Below are positions 1 to 6,561 of a stretch of DNA of 6,561 bases, piece after piece. This stretch comes from Bacteroidota bacterium (GTDB taxonomy: Bacteria > Bacteroidota > Bacteroidia > Chitinophagales > Chitinophagaceae). Position numbers and translations under genes: made by a program. Numbering within the stretch: position 1 is the stretch's first letter; each line of letters begins with the position of its first letter. The notes under the pieces are model-generated. The model searched no databases, was not told the origin of the DNA, and worked only from the letters and a program-made list of their open reading frames with translations. The DNA is taken from the NCBI GenBank assembly GCA_947454745.1, contig CANGMV010000064.1, forward strand, positions 1 to 6,561, given 5' to 3'.

Positions 1-417
1 ATAGCAGCATTGTATTTTTGGATGCAAGTAGAATTTATCGCAGCCATACAAATTGTTGTGTACGTTGGAGGTATTGTAGTACTTATCATTTTCTCTATTT
101 TCTTAACACAGCACTCAGGAAAAGAAATGAATAGCCCTGCATTGAGTAAAAAAATATTTTCAGCACTGGCTGCCTTGTTCGGTACTGCATTTGTACACAA
201 TTTAATTGTACACTATGAAGGTTTCGCATTTAATAGTGCAAAGCCTTTTAACCCAAATGTTGCAGAGATTGGCACGCAAATGTTAAGTACCACATCACAC
301 GGCTTTATCCTTCCATTCGAGGTTGTGAGCATGTTATTATTAGCTGCCATGGTAGGCTGTATTGTAATTGCCATGCGTCCAACCACAAATTCAACCAACT
401 TAATTAATAAGGACTAA
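1..417 (+). CDS. nuoJ: NADH-quinone oxidoreductase subunit J (NuoJ), 5'-truncated by window edge
   Basis: Membrane subunit of complex I, next to NuoK and NuoA in the region that links quinone chemistry to the proton channels. The reading frame is open from base 1 and gives 138 residues; the start lies upstream and roughly 30 residues are probably missing compared with usual NuoJ length. The TTG at base 10 and the ATG at 22 are internal codons, because the sequence before them (IAAL) already belongs to a membrane helix. The diagnostic part is fragment residues 13-35, with the VYVGG motif of NuoJ TM3; its tyrosine (codon 61-63) matches the conserved TM3 tyrosine of the family. A second helix lies at about 52-70. 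The last helix, at about 102-125, holds the PFEVVSMLLLAA motif typical of the NuoJ C-terminus. A short polar tail follows. nuoK begins one base after the stop, so the two are very likely translationally coupled. The identity is secure. Confidence 0.95.
   Translation: MAALYFWMQVEFIAAIQIVVYVGGIVVLIIFSIFLTQHSGKEMNSPALSKKIFSALAALFGTAFVHNLIVHYEGFAFNSAKPFNPNVAEIGTQMLSTTSHGFILPFEVVSMLLLAAMVGCIVIAMRPTTNSTNLINKD
409..413 (+). promoter_or_regulatory. AAGGA, possible Shine-Dalgarno for nuoK
   Basis: AAGGA ends five bases before the nuoK ATG and sits inside the last codons of nuoJ. It is the only Nuo start in the window with an SD-like motif at a normal distance. Bacteroidota seldom rely on Shine-Dalgarno pairing, so it may be chance, and translational coupling to nuoJ explains the start equally well. 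Confidence 0.3.
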
Positions 418-418
418 T

Positions 419-733
419 ATGCAAGAGATACCCTTATCCCAAATACTATTTGTAAGTACTTTCCTGTTTTTCATAGGCATGTATGGCTTATTTACCCGTC
501 GTAATTTAATAACAATGTTAATGTCGATTGAATTGATGTTAAACAGCGTGAACATCAACTTTGTGGCATTCAATAAATATTTGTTTCCTGATAATTTAGA
601 CGGCCTATTCTTTACTTTATTTATTATCACTATTGCAGCTGCCGAAGCCGCTGTAGCCATTGCTATTATTATTAATTTATATCGTAGTCATCATTCAATT
701 GATGTTGAAGATGCAACTGAAATGAAATACTAA
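419..733 (+). CDS. nuoK: NADH-quinone oxidoreductase subunit K (NuoK)
   Basis: Small membrane subunit of complex I, the homologue of mitochondrial ND4L and of MrpC. It lies between NuoJ and NuoN and carries charged residues that relay the coupling signal along the membrane arm. The 104-residue protein has three helices, at about 7-25, 29-51 and 61-88. The family signature is visible: an RR pair at 27-28 in the first cytoplasmic loop, then the stretch LMSIELMLNSVN with buried Glu38 (E. coli Glu36), and Glu76 in IAAAEAAVAIAI (E. coli Glu72). Both essential glutamates are therefore present. The length is close to the usual ~100 residues, and the polar C-terminal tail (residues 89-104) is slightly long. 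The ATG follows the nuoJ stop by one base, which together with the fit to the family N-terminus fixes the start. nuoL follows after 20 bases. Confidence 0.97.
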   Translation: MQEIPLSQILFVSTFLFFIGMYGLFTRRNLITMLMSIELMLNSVNINFVAFNKYLFPDNLDGLFFTLFIITIAAAEAAVAIAIIINLYRSHHSIDVEDATEMKY

Positions 734-753
734 GACCCTAACCATTTTATATT

Positions 754-2706
754 ATGTCAAATTACCTTTATATACTTTGGATTCCCTTATTACCCCTTGC
801 CACATTTGTGATTTTGGGTTTATTTGGACGTAAATACTTATCTGGTATCGCGGGACTATTGGGTACAGCGAGTTTATTAACTTCAACTATCCTTTCTTTT
901 GTAGTAGCCAAGCAATACTTTTTTGTAGACGGAAAAGTAAATGGTGTCTTTCAAAAAATAGTCGCTTTAAAATACACATGGCTGGAATTTTCACCCAATG
1001 TATCAATCGACTTAGGCATTATTGTAGATCCCATATCCGTAATGATGCTAGTGGTAGTAACCTCGGTTTCTTTAATGGTGCATGTATTTAGTTTGGGTTA
1101 TATGAAAGGTGAAGAACGTTTTGCAACCTACTATGCCTTTCTTTCATTATTTACTTTCTCCATGTTAGGATTGGTTTTATCTGCTAATATTTTCCAGGTA
1201 TATATGTTCTGGGAATTAGTAGGTGTTTCAAGTTTCTTATTAATCAGTTATTACTTTAACAAGCCATCGGCAGTTGCAGCTAGTAAAAAAGCGTTTATCG
1301 TAACGCGTTTTGCTGACCTTGGTTTTTTAATTGGTATTTTAATATTGGGTTACTACGGAGGCACATTGGATATTGGATTGTTAATTGAAAGATTCACTTC
1401 AGTTCACTCAACACAATTCCTTTCCATTACATCGGCAAGTTTCTTAGGTGCCAGTATGTTAACATGGGGCTTAACCTTGGTGTTTATGGGGGGCGCAGGT
1501 AAATCAGCCATGTTCCCATTGCACATTTGGTTACCCGATGCCATGGAAGGTCCTACTCCAGTGTCTGCTTTAATTCACGCTGCAACCATGGTGGTGGCAG
1601 GTGTATATTTAGTAGCGCGAATGTTCCCCGTATTTTCAATGGACGAAACTGCTTTAAACATTATTACTTATGTGGGCGCTGCATCGGCATTATTTGCTGC
1701 TGTAATTGCTTGTACACAAACCGATATTAAACGTGTGTTGGCCTATTCCACTATGTCGCAAATTGGCTACATGATGTTTGCATTGGGTATTTCAAAAAAT
1801 GGGGGCGAGAATGGATTAGGTTATATGGCTTCCATGTTCCATTTATTCACACATGCCTTCTTTAAAAGTTTATTGTTCTTAGGTGCAGGTTCGGTGATTC
1901 ATATGGTGCATAGCAATGAAATGAAAGATATGGGTGGATTAAGAAAATTAATGCCAATTACACATATTGCTTTTTTGATTGCTTGTTTAGCCATTGCAGG
2001 CATCCCCCCATTTGCCGGATTCTTTAGTAAGGAAGAAATTTTAACGGCTGCCTTCCAAGAAAATAAAATCATTTACGGCATTGCATTATTTACCGCTGCT
2101 TTAACTAGCTTTTATATGTTCCGTTTGTATTTTAATATATTCTGGAGTAAGGAAGCAACTGTTGCAGCGCATGCACATGATGCGCAGGGACATGATCATG
2201 GCGAAGGCCCATGGGTAATGAAACTGCCATTAATTATTTTAGCAGCTTGTGCAGTGGGTGTGGGATTTGTACCATTTTCACAATTGGTAACCTCCGATGG
2301 TGCTGCTTTAGATACACATATTGATGTTGTGTTTTCCATTGCGCCGGTTGTGTTATCGGTATTGGCCATATTATTAGCAGCAAGTTTTTATAAAAAACAA
2401 AACGGCAAGTCCGATAAAGTGGCAAACGCTTTTGGTGGTTTTTATACGGCAGCAACTAAAAAGTTTTATATAGATGAAGTGTATATTTTCATCACTAAAA
2501 AAATAATTTTCCCATTCATTGGTCAACCCATTGCTTGGGCAGATAGAAATATTGTAGATGGCTTTATGTTATTAGTAGCTAAAACCACCGCAAAGATCGC
2601 TGAATTAATTAAAGGACTACAATCTGGAAAGGTTCAAAACTACGCACTCTACTTTTTTGGAGGCGTGGCAGCACTTTCTATTTTGTTTATCTATATCTGG
2701 AAATAA
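754..2706 (+). CDS. nuoL: NADH-quinone oxidoreductase subunit L (NuoL), distal antiporter-like subunit
   Basis: Outermost proton-channel subunit of complex I (ND5/MrpA family), with a C-terminal lateral helix that runs back along the membrane arm. It has 650 residues, somewhat longer than the 613 of E. coli. Key residues are intact: Glu154 in FWELVGVSSFLLI (E. coli E144), Asp188 in TRFADLGF (D178), Lys250 in GGAGKSAMFPLHIWLPDAM (K229), His275 in ALIHAATMV (H254), and His363, His367 and Lys371 in HLFTHAFFKSLLFL (H334, H338, K342). Glu427 in GFFSKEEIL stands where E. coli has Asp400, a conservative change. A loop at 471-484 is rich in His and Asp (HAHDAQGHDHGE), between C-terminal helices. Residues about 570-620, starting with FYIDEVYIF, correspond to the lateral helix region, and the last helix is about 630-648. 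No Shine-Dalgarno is seen; the bases before the ATG are AT-rich. Confidence 0.98.
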   Translation: MSNYLYILWIPLLPLATFVILGLFGRKYLSGIAGLLGTASLLTSTILSFVVAKQYFFVDGKVNGVFQKIVALKYTWLEFSPNVSIDLGIIVDPISVMMLVVVTSVSLMVHVFSLGYMKGEERFATYYAFLSLFTFSMLGLVLSANIFQVYMFWELVGVSSFLLISYYFNKPSAVAASKKAFIVTRFADLGFLIGILILGYYGGTLDIGLLIERFTSVHSTQFLSITSASFLGASMLTWGLTLVFMGGAGKSAMFPLHIWLPDAMEGPTPVSALIHAATMVVAGVYLVARMFPVFSMDETALNIITYVGAASALFAAVIACTQTDIKRVLAYSTMSQIGYMMFALGISKNGGENGLGYMASMFHLFTHAFFKSLLFLGAGSVIHMVHSNEMKDMGGLRKLMPITHIAFLIACLAIAGIPPFAGFFSKEEILTAAFQENKIIYGIALFTAALTSFYMFRLYFNIFWSKEATVAAHAHDAQGHDHGEGPWVMKLPLIILAACAVGVGFVPFSQLVTSDGAALDTHIDVVFSIAPVVLSVLAILLAASFYKKQNGKSDKVANAFGGFYTAATKKFYIDEVYIFITKKIIFPFIGQPIAWADRNIVDGFMLLVAKTTAKIAELIKGLQSGKVQNYALYFFGGVAALSILFIYIWK

Positions 2707-2726
2707 TTATAAACTAAGCGCAGGAT

Positions 2727-4208
2727 ATGAACTTAACATTATTAATATTATTACCCTTACTTACTGCAGTACTTATACTGTTAGCGAAGGGTTTGCAACA
2801 AATTAGAGTCATTGGCTTAACCGGTGCCATTGCACAGTTAGGACTAGCAGGATGGTTTTTAAAATCATTCCTTGCTGAGCGAACTTCGGGCAACAATGCA
2901 GCACACTTATTTGAATCCAACCAAACCTGGTTCAAAGCACTAAACATCAATTATCATATTGGCATTGATGGTATTTCTTTGGCCATGATATTATTAACTT
3001 CGGTCATTGTAGTAGCAGGAATTTTAGTTTCTTGGACTATGGACAAATTAAGTAAGGAATACTTTTTCTTATTGGTATTGTTAAGCATGGGCGCTTATGG
3101 TTTCTTTATTTCCTTAGATTTATTCACCTTATTCTTTTTCTTAGAAGTTGCAGTGATCCCTAAATTCTTATTAATTGGTATTTGGGGAAGTGGTGACAAA
3201 ACTAAAAGTGCAATGAAATTGGCTTTAATGTTGATGGCAGGTTCGGCATTAGTGATGGTAGGTTTATTTGGCATTTACTACAACACACATACTTTCGACA
3301 TAGTGCAAATTACTGCACAAGGCATTCCTGTGGGTGTTCAAAAATTCTTCTTCCCATTTGCATTTGTAGGCTTTGGTATTTTCGCAGCCTTATTCCCTTT
3401 TCATACTTGGGTGCCAGATGGTCACGCTTCTGCACCCACTGCAGCAAGTATGTTCTTAGCTGGTATCTCCATGAAATTGGGTGGATACGGTTGTTTACGT
3501 ATTGCGGCTTTAATGCCCGATGCAGCACATGCATATGCTTGGATAATTATATTGCTCGCAACCATTGCTATTATTTATGGTGCTTTTGCAACCATGATGC
3601 AAACCGATTTAAAATACATTAATGCCTACTCTAGTATTAGTCACTGCGGATTTGTGATTTTAGGGATTGGCATGTTGAATAAAACTTCTATAAATGGCGC
3701 TGTGATTCAAATGGTATCACACGGTTTAATGACTGCCCTTTTCTTCGCTGCCATTGGTATGATATATAGTCGTACACATACTAGGATGGTTGCACAATTA
3801 GGAGGCTTGTTAAAAGCAATGCCTTTTATTAGTACCGTATTTGTAATCGCGGGTTTATGTTCATTAGGATTACCCGGCTTTAGTGGATTTGTTGCAGAAA
3901 TGACTGTGTTTATGGGATCCTGGCAAAATCCTGAAGGTGCTTATCGTTTAGCAACCGTATTATCAGGAGCCTCCATTGTAGTAACTGCAGTATATATATT
4001 ACGTGCAACCGGACGTGCCATTATGGGACCTATTAGCAATGAGCATGCCTTATTAGCAGATTCTACTTGGAATGAAAAATTAGCCGCTGTGCTTTTAATA
4101 GTCGGTATCTTAATTATTGGACTTGCTCCATTTTTAATTAACCATTTAATTATGCCAAGCACTGATGCAATTATGTTACAAATGGGCAAAGTAAATCTTT
4201 ATAAATAA
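2727..4208 (+). CDS. nuoM: NADH-quinone oxidoreductase subunit M (NuoM), variant lacking the TM7 lysine
   Basis: Middle antiporter-like proton-channel subunit of complex I (ND4/MrpD family), between NuoL and NuoN; 493 residues against 509 in E. coli, with about 14 helices. Conserved features are Glu140 in FFFLEVAVIP (E. coli E144), His226 in FPFHTWVPDGH (H241), Lys250 in LAGISMKLGGYG (K265), His306 in SSISHCGF, His332 in QMVSHGLM and Glu391 in LPGFSGFVAEM (E407). The TM7 lysine equivalent to E. coli K234 is missing. The ungapped segment from this site through PFHTW to AGISMK places Phe219 (codon TTC, 3381-3383) there, exactly 31 residues before Lys250, as K234 is before K265. A lysine (K146, codon 3162-3164) occurs in TM5 six residues after Glu140, where E. 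coli has Met. The TM9 motif DLKYINAYSS also differs from the usual DIKRLIAY form. The frame is clean, so this is not a frameshift. An AGGA directly before the ATG is too close to act as a ribosome site. Confidence 0.97.
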   Translation: MNLTLLILLPLLTAVLILLAKGLQQIRVIGLTGAIAQLGLAGWFLKSFLAERTSGNNAAHLFESNQTWFKALNINYHIGIDGISLAMILLTSVIVVAGILVSWTMDKLSKEYFFLLVLLSMGAYGFFISLDLFTLFFFLEVAVIPKFLLIGIWGSGDKTKSAMKLALMLMAGSALVMVGLFGIYYNTHTFDIVQITAQGIPVGVQKFFFPFAFVGFGIFAALFPFHTWVPDGHASAPTAASMFLAGISMKLGGYGCLRIAALMPDAAHAYAWIIILLATIAIIYGAFATMMQTDLKYINAYSSISHCGFVILGIGMLNKTSINGAVIQMVSHGLMTALFFAAIGMIYSRTHTRMVAQLGGLLKAMPFISTVFVIAGLCSLGLPGFSGFVAEMTVFMGSWQNPEGAYRLATVLSGASIVVTAVYILRATGRAIMGPISNEHALLADSTWNEKLAAVLLIVGILIIGLAPFLINHLIMPSTDAIMLQMGKVNLYK

Positions 4209-4224
4209 TTAGAATCTTAGAACG

Positions 4225-5634
4225 ATGATGTACAATATATTAATACAGTTGAGACAGGAATTAGTACTTACGGTACTCATATTCTTATTGCTCTTTATTA
4301 AATTAGGAAAGGATCGAAGCAATGAAAGTATTTTAAACTTCATTAATGCAGCGCTTTTTATTAATTTAGGAGCAGGTTTTTGTTGTCACGAAACGGGCGA
4401 ACTATTTAATGGCATGTTTAATACCAATGCCTTGATTGTATTTGAAAAAAATCTATTGAACTTGGCTGTATTACTTATTTCCATGCAATCCTACGCTTGG
4501 TTAAAAAACAGCAAACACCTCATTGAGTTTTACTTACTCATTCTTACCTCTTTATTAGGTATGTTCTTTATGATTTCGAGTGGCAATTTATTAATGTTCT
4601 ACTTAGGCTTAGAAATGTCTACTATTCCATTGGCAGCAGCAGCTAATTTTGATTTAACAAAACGTAAATCATCCGAAGCAGCAATGAAATTGATTTTATC
4701 ATCTGCTTTTTCTTCAGCCATATTATTAATGGGCATTTCTTTCTTATACGGCACAACTGGTACTTTAACTTTTTCTATTCTTACTGCACATTTAAATGGC
4801 AATCCATTACAATTGTTCGCATTTATATTATTAATTTCTGGATTCGCCTTTAAGATTTCTGCTGTGCCTTTTCATTTATGGACAGCGGATGTATATGAAG
4901 GTTCCCCAGTAGCTGTAACTTCATTTTTAGCGGTTATTTCAAAAGGAGCGGTATTGTTTACTATGGTGAATTTATTATACAAAGTATTCACTCCAATTGC
5001 GAGCACTTGGTACTTAGTTTTAGTGGTATTAGCTGCTGCTACTATTTTGATTGGTAATTTATTTGCAATACGTCAGGATAACTTTAAACGCTTCTTGGCC
5101 TTTTCATCTATCGCACAAGTAGGTTTTATATTAATTGGCATTTCAGGAAGCAGTCAAATTGGTTCTGCTTCATTGATCTACTTTATTTTAATTTATATTT
5201 TCTCCAACCTAGCAGCATTTGGTGTTGTATCAGTAGTAAGTGCTTTAACAGGTAAAGAAAATATTTCCGACTTTAAAGGTTTTTATAAAACCAACCCCAT
5301 GTTGTCATGGGTATTAACCATTGCTTTATTCTCTTTAGCTGGCGTGCCGCCTACCGCAGGATTCTTTGGTAAATTATTCTTAATGATGGCTGGAGCTGCT
5401 AAAGGAAATTATGGATTAATCACATTTGCAGCATTAAATATGGTGATTTCATTTTACTATTATTTAAGAGTCGTAAAAGCAATTTTCATGGAGGAGCATG
5501 CAACACCAATCGAAAAATTACAAGTACCGACAGTATCAAAATTGGCGATGTATATATGTGTTGTTGGTATGATTGTTACTGGACTAGCAAGTGTAGTGTA
5601 TGATTATATTTATTCAATAAGTATTGGTTTATAA
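4225..5634 (+). CDS. nuoN: NADH-quinone oxidoreductase subunit N (NuoN), proximal antiporter-like subunit
   Basis: Proton-channel subunit of complex I nearest to NuoK and the quinone module (ND2/MrpD-like family); 469 residues against 485 in E. coli. The key residues are present: Glu130 in MFYLGLEMSTIP (E. coli E133), Lys210 in SGFAFKISAVPFHLW (K217), Lys240 in FLAVISKGAVLF (K247, 30 residues on in both) and Lys383 in PPTAGFFGKLFLMM (K395). The motif PFHLWTADVYEGSPV is characteristic of NuoN as opposed to NuoL or NuoM. The N-terminus is less conserved, with helices from about residue 11. Two adjacent ATG codons (4225 and 4228) could each start the protein; the first is reported, and the difference is one residue. 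The gap after nuoM is 16 bases and shows no Shine-Dalgarno. This is the last recognisable Nuo subunit, as is usual for nuo operons. Confidence 0.97.
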   Translation: MMYNILIQLRQELVLTVLIFLLLFIKLGKDRSNESILNFINAALFINLGAGFCCHETGELFNGMFNTNALIVFEKNLLNLAVLLISMQSYAWLKNSKHLIEFYLLILTSLLGMFFMISSGNLLMFYLGLEMSTIPLAAAANFDLTKRKSSEAAMKLILSSAFSSAILLMGISFLYGTTGTLTFSILTAHLNGNPLQLFAFILLISGFAFKISAVPFHLWTADVYEGSPVAVTSFLAVISKGAVLFTMVNLLYKVFTPIASTWYLVLVVLAAATILIGNLFAIRQDNFKRFLAFSSIAQVGFILIGISGSSQIGSASLIYFILIYIFSNLAAFGVVSVVSALTGKENISDFKGFYKTNPMLSWVLTIALFSLAGVPPTAGFFGKLFLMMAGAAKGNYGLITFAALNMVISFYYYLRVVKAIFMEEHATPIEKLQVPTVSKLAMYICVVGMIVTGLASVVYDYIYSISIGL

Positions 5635-5667
5635 GTATTAAAAAGATAAGGACTTTAAATAAATTTT

Positions 5668-6072
5668 ATGGCAATTAATAAGAATCACGAGTTTGAAGAT
5701 TTAGATAATATCAAATGTTCTATTGTTGAAAAGAACGTTTCAAGTGACCGAGTACAATTTTTAAAAGCGCTTTTGACCTTTAATAAATACGAAGTAGTGG
5801 TGGTAGCAAGTCCTGCACCTAAAGCAGCATCTACTCCAGCACCGGCCCCTATTGCCGAAGGCGAAGTTACTCCAATAGCAACTCCAGCTAATGAACCTGT
5901 TGCACCTAGTACATTTACAGTGGGTGTAACCGACTTAAGATTCAACCCCACCAATGCTGTATTTGGCCGATCCTTACATACTCCCGATGGCCATGTAGTT
6001 ACCTTGGCCTATTGGAACCAAGAGGATGCTGTTTCCGACGATACAGTACCTTACTTTGAGCACACAAAGTAA
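5668..6072 (+). CDS. Hypothetical protein downstream of nuoN, two short blocks joined by a Pro/Ala linker
   Basis: I do not assign this 134-residue protein to a named family. It has no signal peptide and no hydrophobic helix long enough for a membrane span, so it is probably cytoplasmic. Residues about 1-47 form a compact block, with a strand around KCSIVEK (16-22), a helix around SSDRVQFLKALLTF (25-38) and a strand YEVVVVAS (41-48), a plausible beta-alpha-beta unit. Residues 48-82 are a linker with nine prolines and many alanines, likely disordered. Residues about 83-134 form a second block with VGVTDLRFNPTNAVFGR, TPDGHVVTLAYWNQ and a C-terminal VPYFEHTK. The start is 33 bases after the nuoN stop on the same strand, so it is probably cotranscribed with nuo. 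An AAGGA lies 14 bases or so before the ATG, too far for a standard ribosome site. An antisense frame over it lacks support. A role tied to complex I is inferred from position only. Confidence 0.8.
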   Translation: MAINKNHEFEDLDNIKCSIVEKNVSSDRVQFLKALLTFNKYEVVVVASPAPKAASTPAPAPIAEGEVTPIATPANEPVAPSTFTVGVTDLRFNPTNAVFGRSLHTPDGHVVTLAYWNQEDAVSDDTVPYFEHTK

Positions 6073-6073
6073 G
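6050..6073. terminator. 9-bp perfect hairpin over the stop codon, possible operon 3' end
   Basis: CTTACTTTG (6050-6058) and CAAAGTAAG (6065-6073) are exact inverted repeats around the 6-base loop AGCACA. The right arm contains the TAA stop of the upstream gene (6070-6072). It lies where the nuo operon meets the convergent gene, so a transcript-end role is reasonable. It is not a classical intrinsic terminator: the stem has few G-C pairs, and the nearby homopolymer is a run of seven A on the + strand (6082-6088), which reads as T only on the - strand and lies before the hairpin in that direction. It may instead protect a 3' end or be chance. Confidence 0.35.
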
Positions 6074-6090
6074 TAAGTAGCAAAAAAACT

Positions 6091-6561
6091 TTATTTATTG
6101 ATTGATTTTAAATCCAACAAAGCATTTTTAATGGCTTCGGGATTGGTCATGTCTTTTTTATAGTAAGGCAATTCAAATTCGTACACCGATGGTGCATCTA
6201 ATAAAGTGGGGTCTTCGTTTTTACTACGTTGAAAATAATTTCTTTTTTCAACTTCTTTCGTAAAATCAATTACAAGCAAACCCAATTCTGATTTTGAATA
6301 GTCGCTTAACTTACCCTTGATTTTTATTTCATTAATACTTGCAGGATCAAATTCAATGGATTCACCGTGTTCCGATCTAACCATTGTACTTGCATTTACA
6401 TCATATTTTTGAGTGGTTAAATTCAGGTAAAGCTCAATCTTATTATTACTATTCATTGAAACCCGAGCTTCATTTATATAAGATCGCTCTGTATATAAAT
6501 CTTCCCCTAAATAATAGTTATAGTGAATGGTTTTATTTTTTATTTGTTTTAATCGATCTTG
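6091..6561 (-). CDS. Hypothetical protein, C-terminal part only (gene runs off the right edge)
   Basis: The - strand frame is open from base 6561 down to its TAA stop at 6093-6091, giving 156 visible residues. The first in-frame Met (codon 6456-6454) is probably internal: the 35 codons before it are open and read as ordinary protein (for example TIHYNYYLGEDLYTERSYIN), so the start lies outside the window. I do not recognise the family. The visible part alternates hydrophobic and polar residues, as in beta-strands (KIELYLNLTTQKYDV, EIKIKGKLSDY, LGLLVIDFTKEVEKRNYF, VYEFELPYYKKD), and ends in a charged helix (EAIKNALLDLKSINK). No membrane helix or catalytic motif is evident. It is convergent with the operon, and its stop is 18 bases from that of the neighbouring hypothetical gene, so it is a separate transcription unit. 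Confidence 0.75.
   Translation of the reverse strand, partial: QDRLKQIKNKTIHYNYYLGEDLYTERSYINEARVSMNSNNKIELYLNLTTQKYDVNASTMVRSEHGESIEFDPASINEIKIKGKLSDYSKSELGLLVIDFTKEVEKRNYFQRSKNEDPTLLDAPSVYEFELPYYKKDMTNPEAIKNALLDLKSINK

Noticed and set aside
10..12. TTG codon at base 10 as a nuoJ start
   Set aside because: The frame is open to base 1 and the preceding residues fit the NuoJ helix; a start here would cut off the first helices of the subunit.
1527..1730. Second + strand frame inside nuoL, and similar antisense frames inside nuoJ-nuoN
   Set aside because: They overlap strongly conserved Nuo coding sequence and their products look like frame-shifted shadows rich in Cys, Arg or Pro without family character.
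2722..2725. AGGA before nuoM as a Shine-Dalgarno
   Set aside because: Only one base separates it from the ATG, too close for ribosome positioning.
5647..5655. ATAAGGACT, shared with the region before nuoK (408-416), as a regulatory repeat
   Set aside because: Only two copies of nine bases at different distances from their start codons; in AT-rich DNA this is easily chance.
5685..5954. Antisense open frame of 89 codons over the hypothetical gene
   Set aside because: Its Gly/Ala-rich stretch is the mirror of the Pro/Ala linker; the + strand frame fits the operon direction and ends neatly before the convergent gene.
6454..6456. ATG of a 121-residue - strand gene ending at 6091
   Set aside because: The same frame has no stop through the remaining 35 codons to the window edge and these read as ordinary protein, so the Met is probably internal to a longer gene.

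Overview
The window is the distal end of a complex I (NADH:quinone oxidoreductase) operon on the + strand, in the order nuoJ (3' part)-nuoK-nuoL-nuoM-nuoN. It is followed closely by one small co-directional gene of unknown function. The right edge holds the 3' part of a convergent, unrecognised gene on the - strand. The DNA is AT-rich, the gaps are short, and most starts lack a clear Shine-Dalgarno sequence. Together with the character of the Nuo proteins this suggests a member of the Bacteroidota, perhaps near Chitinophagaceae/Sphingobacteriia. That placement is an inference from protein character, not a search result.

Layout: nuoJ fragment (1-417), nuoK (419-733), nuoL (754-2706), nuoM (2727-4208), nuoN (4225-5634), hypothetical gene (5668-6072), 9-bp-stem hairpin over that gene's stop codon (6050-6073), convergent partial gene (6091-6561, - strand). 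Gaps inside the Nuo block are 1, 20, 20 and 16 nt; the gap to the hypothetical gene is 33 nt. No stretch over 300 bases lacks a gene, and I saw no RNA genes, mobile elements, CRISPR arrays or long repeats.

How the genes work together: NuoL, NuoM and NuoN are the three antiporter-like proton channels of the membrane arm. NuoJ and NuoK belong to the part that couples quinone reduction to those channels. NuoK, NuoL and NuoN keep the key buried charged residues expected from E. coli complex I. NuoM does not: the TM7 lysine (E. coli NuoM K234) is a phenylalanine (F219), and TM5 carries an extra lysine (K146) six residues after its conserved glutamate. This is the most interesting observation here, though it may be a lineage-wide trait. 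The second point of interest is the small two-block protein with a Pro/Ala linker at the end of the operon, a candidate complex I-associated factor by position only.
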